From assembly GCF_006442545.2 (NCBI RefSeq), contig NZ_CP083952.1, positions 3,511,501 through 3,575,500 of the forward strand: DNA of 64,000 nucleotides, written 5' to 3'. The notes below the pieces were generated by a model. It searched no databases. It saw only the letters and a list, made by a program, of their open reading frames with translations, and was not told where the DNA came from. A program made the translations under genes and the position numbers. The stretch comes from Mesorhizobium sp. B2-1-8. GTDB lineage: Bacteria; Pseudomonadota; Alphaproteobacteria; Rhizobiales; Rhizobiaceae. Below, one piece after another: positions 63,660 to 64,000 of this stretch; positions within the stretch are counted from its first letter, which is position 1, and each line of letters opens with the position of its first letter.

Positions 63660-64000
63660 TCAGAGCCAGCGGCGAACCTCGGCCTTGTAGCGGCGGTAGT
63701 CGTCGCCGAACTTCGCTTCGAGATAGCGCTCCTCGCGGGCGATCACCTGCGTCTGAATCGCGATCAGCACCAACGGGAGCATGGCGAACGCGATCGGCCC
63801 GTCAAAGCCGATCGCAAGGCCGGCATAGACAAGCGCCATACCGAGATACATGGGATTGCGGGTCCACCGATAAGGACCGGTCGTTGCGATGAGGGTCGTC
63901 GGCCGCGACGGCGGAACGTTGGTGCCCAAACGCCGGAATAGGCCCGCCGCCGCAAGCATCACCGCCGCGCCGGCAACGAACAGCAGCGCGCCTGCTGCGA
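63660..64000 (-). CDS. Isoprenylcysteine carboxyl methyltransferase-family membrane protein (5' end outside window)
   Basis: The C-terminal 113 codons of an ICMT/PEMT-type integral membrane methyltransferase. The family signature is TTGPYRWTRNPMYLGMALVY, with ending AREERYLEAKFGDDYRRYKAEVRRWL. These enzymes methylate lipids or small molecules with S-adenosylmethionine. An internal ATG at 63959 exists, but the frame runs on to the window edge with hydrophobic residues (AGALLFVAGAAV), so the real start is beyond 64000. Confidence 0.85.
   Translation of the reverse strand, partial: AAGALLFVAGAAVMLAAAGLFRRLGTNVPPSRPTTLIATTGPYRWTRNPMYLGMALVYAGLAIGFDGPIAFAMLPLVLIAIQTQVIAREERYLEAKFGDDYRRYKAEVRRWL

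Overview
The window reads as chromosomal DNA of a high-GC alphaproteobacterium in Hyphomicrobiales, most likely Mesorhizobium or a close relative. This is inferred from gene content. It carries an acpXL/lpxXL very-long-chain acyl cluster, a RirA regulator with the three canonical Fe-S cysteines (C91, C99, C105), an hmu haem locus with TonB, an aerobic-type cobQ, rhizobial transport and catabolic genes, and several intergenic palindromic repeats. No rRNA, CRISPR array, prophage or origin was seen.

Layout. 1-6.0 kb: 5' part of an acyl-CoA dehydrogenase gene, a DMSP-lyase-like cupin overlapping cobQ, an AraC/VOC pair, a small membrane protein, a TauE/SafE exporter and a TerB-like protein. 6.1-12.7 kb: a peptide-type ABC transporter operon with an M20 deacylase. 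12.9-18.3 kb: an L,D-transpeptidase, then lpxXL, adh2XL, fabF1XL, fabF2XL and acpXL, which build and attach the very-long-chain acyl group of lipid A; fabZXL is not in the cluster. 18.5-21.1 kb: a slipin, two tandem imperfect tRNA-like sequences, a histidine phosphatase and a gene remnant. 21.1-32.5 kb: metabolism (AEC transporter, gabD, galM, kdgK, a YtkA-like protein with a di-haem peroxidase), a higBA toxin-antitoxin pair, and putR/putA.

32.5-38.1 kb is the haem/iron region: hmuQ-like monooxygenase, tonB, a 34-residue peptide, a damaged hmuR, a damaged hmuU, intact hmuV and rirA. A deletion has fused hmuR head-to-head with the middle of hmuU, removing both 5' ends and the place where hmuP/S/T would normally lie. 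38.2-46.3 kb: DUF445 protein, broken phasin, MaoC hydratase, MFS/LysR and EamA/MocR divergent pairs, GFA protein. 46.4-47.9 kb: an IS701-family element with 4-bp CTAG duplications, inserted exactly at the stop codon of an alcohol dehydrogenase. 49-54 kb: a maleylpyruvate/fumarylpyruvate pair, a LuxR-type response regulator and a FIST-domain/hybrid kinase operon. 54.2-58.0 kb: a form II CO-dehydrogenase-like operon (S-L-M) with hairpin repeats between its genes. 58-64 kb: an acyltransferase with a hairpin over its ribosome site, cutC, SRPBCC and AhpD-like genes behind a palindromic operator, a candidate small RNA with an anti-Shine-Dalgarno loop, and several broken or truncated genes up to the right edge.

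A recurring theme is gene damage: hmuR, hmuU, the phasin, the IS transposase, a periplasmic cupin, a small secreted protein, DUF4262, DUF6338 and AbiEi remnants. Some are single-base indels at short homopolymers, which sequencing error could also produce. Others (hmuR/hmuU, phasin) are real multi-base losses or misassembly.
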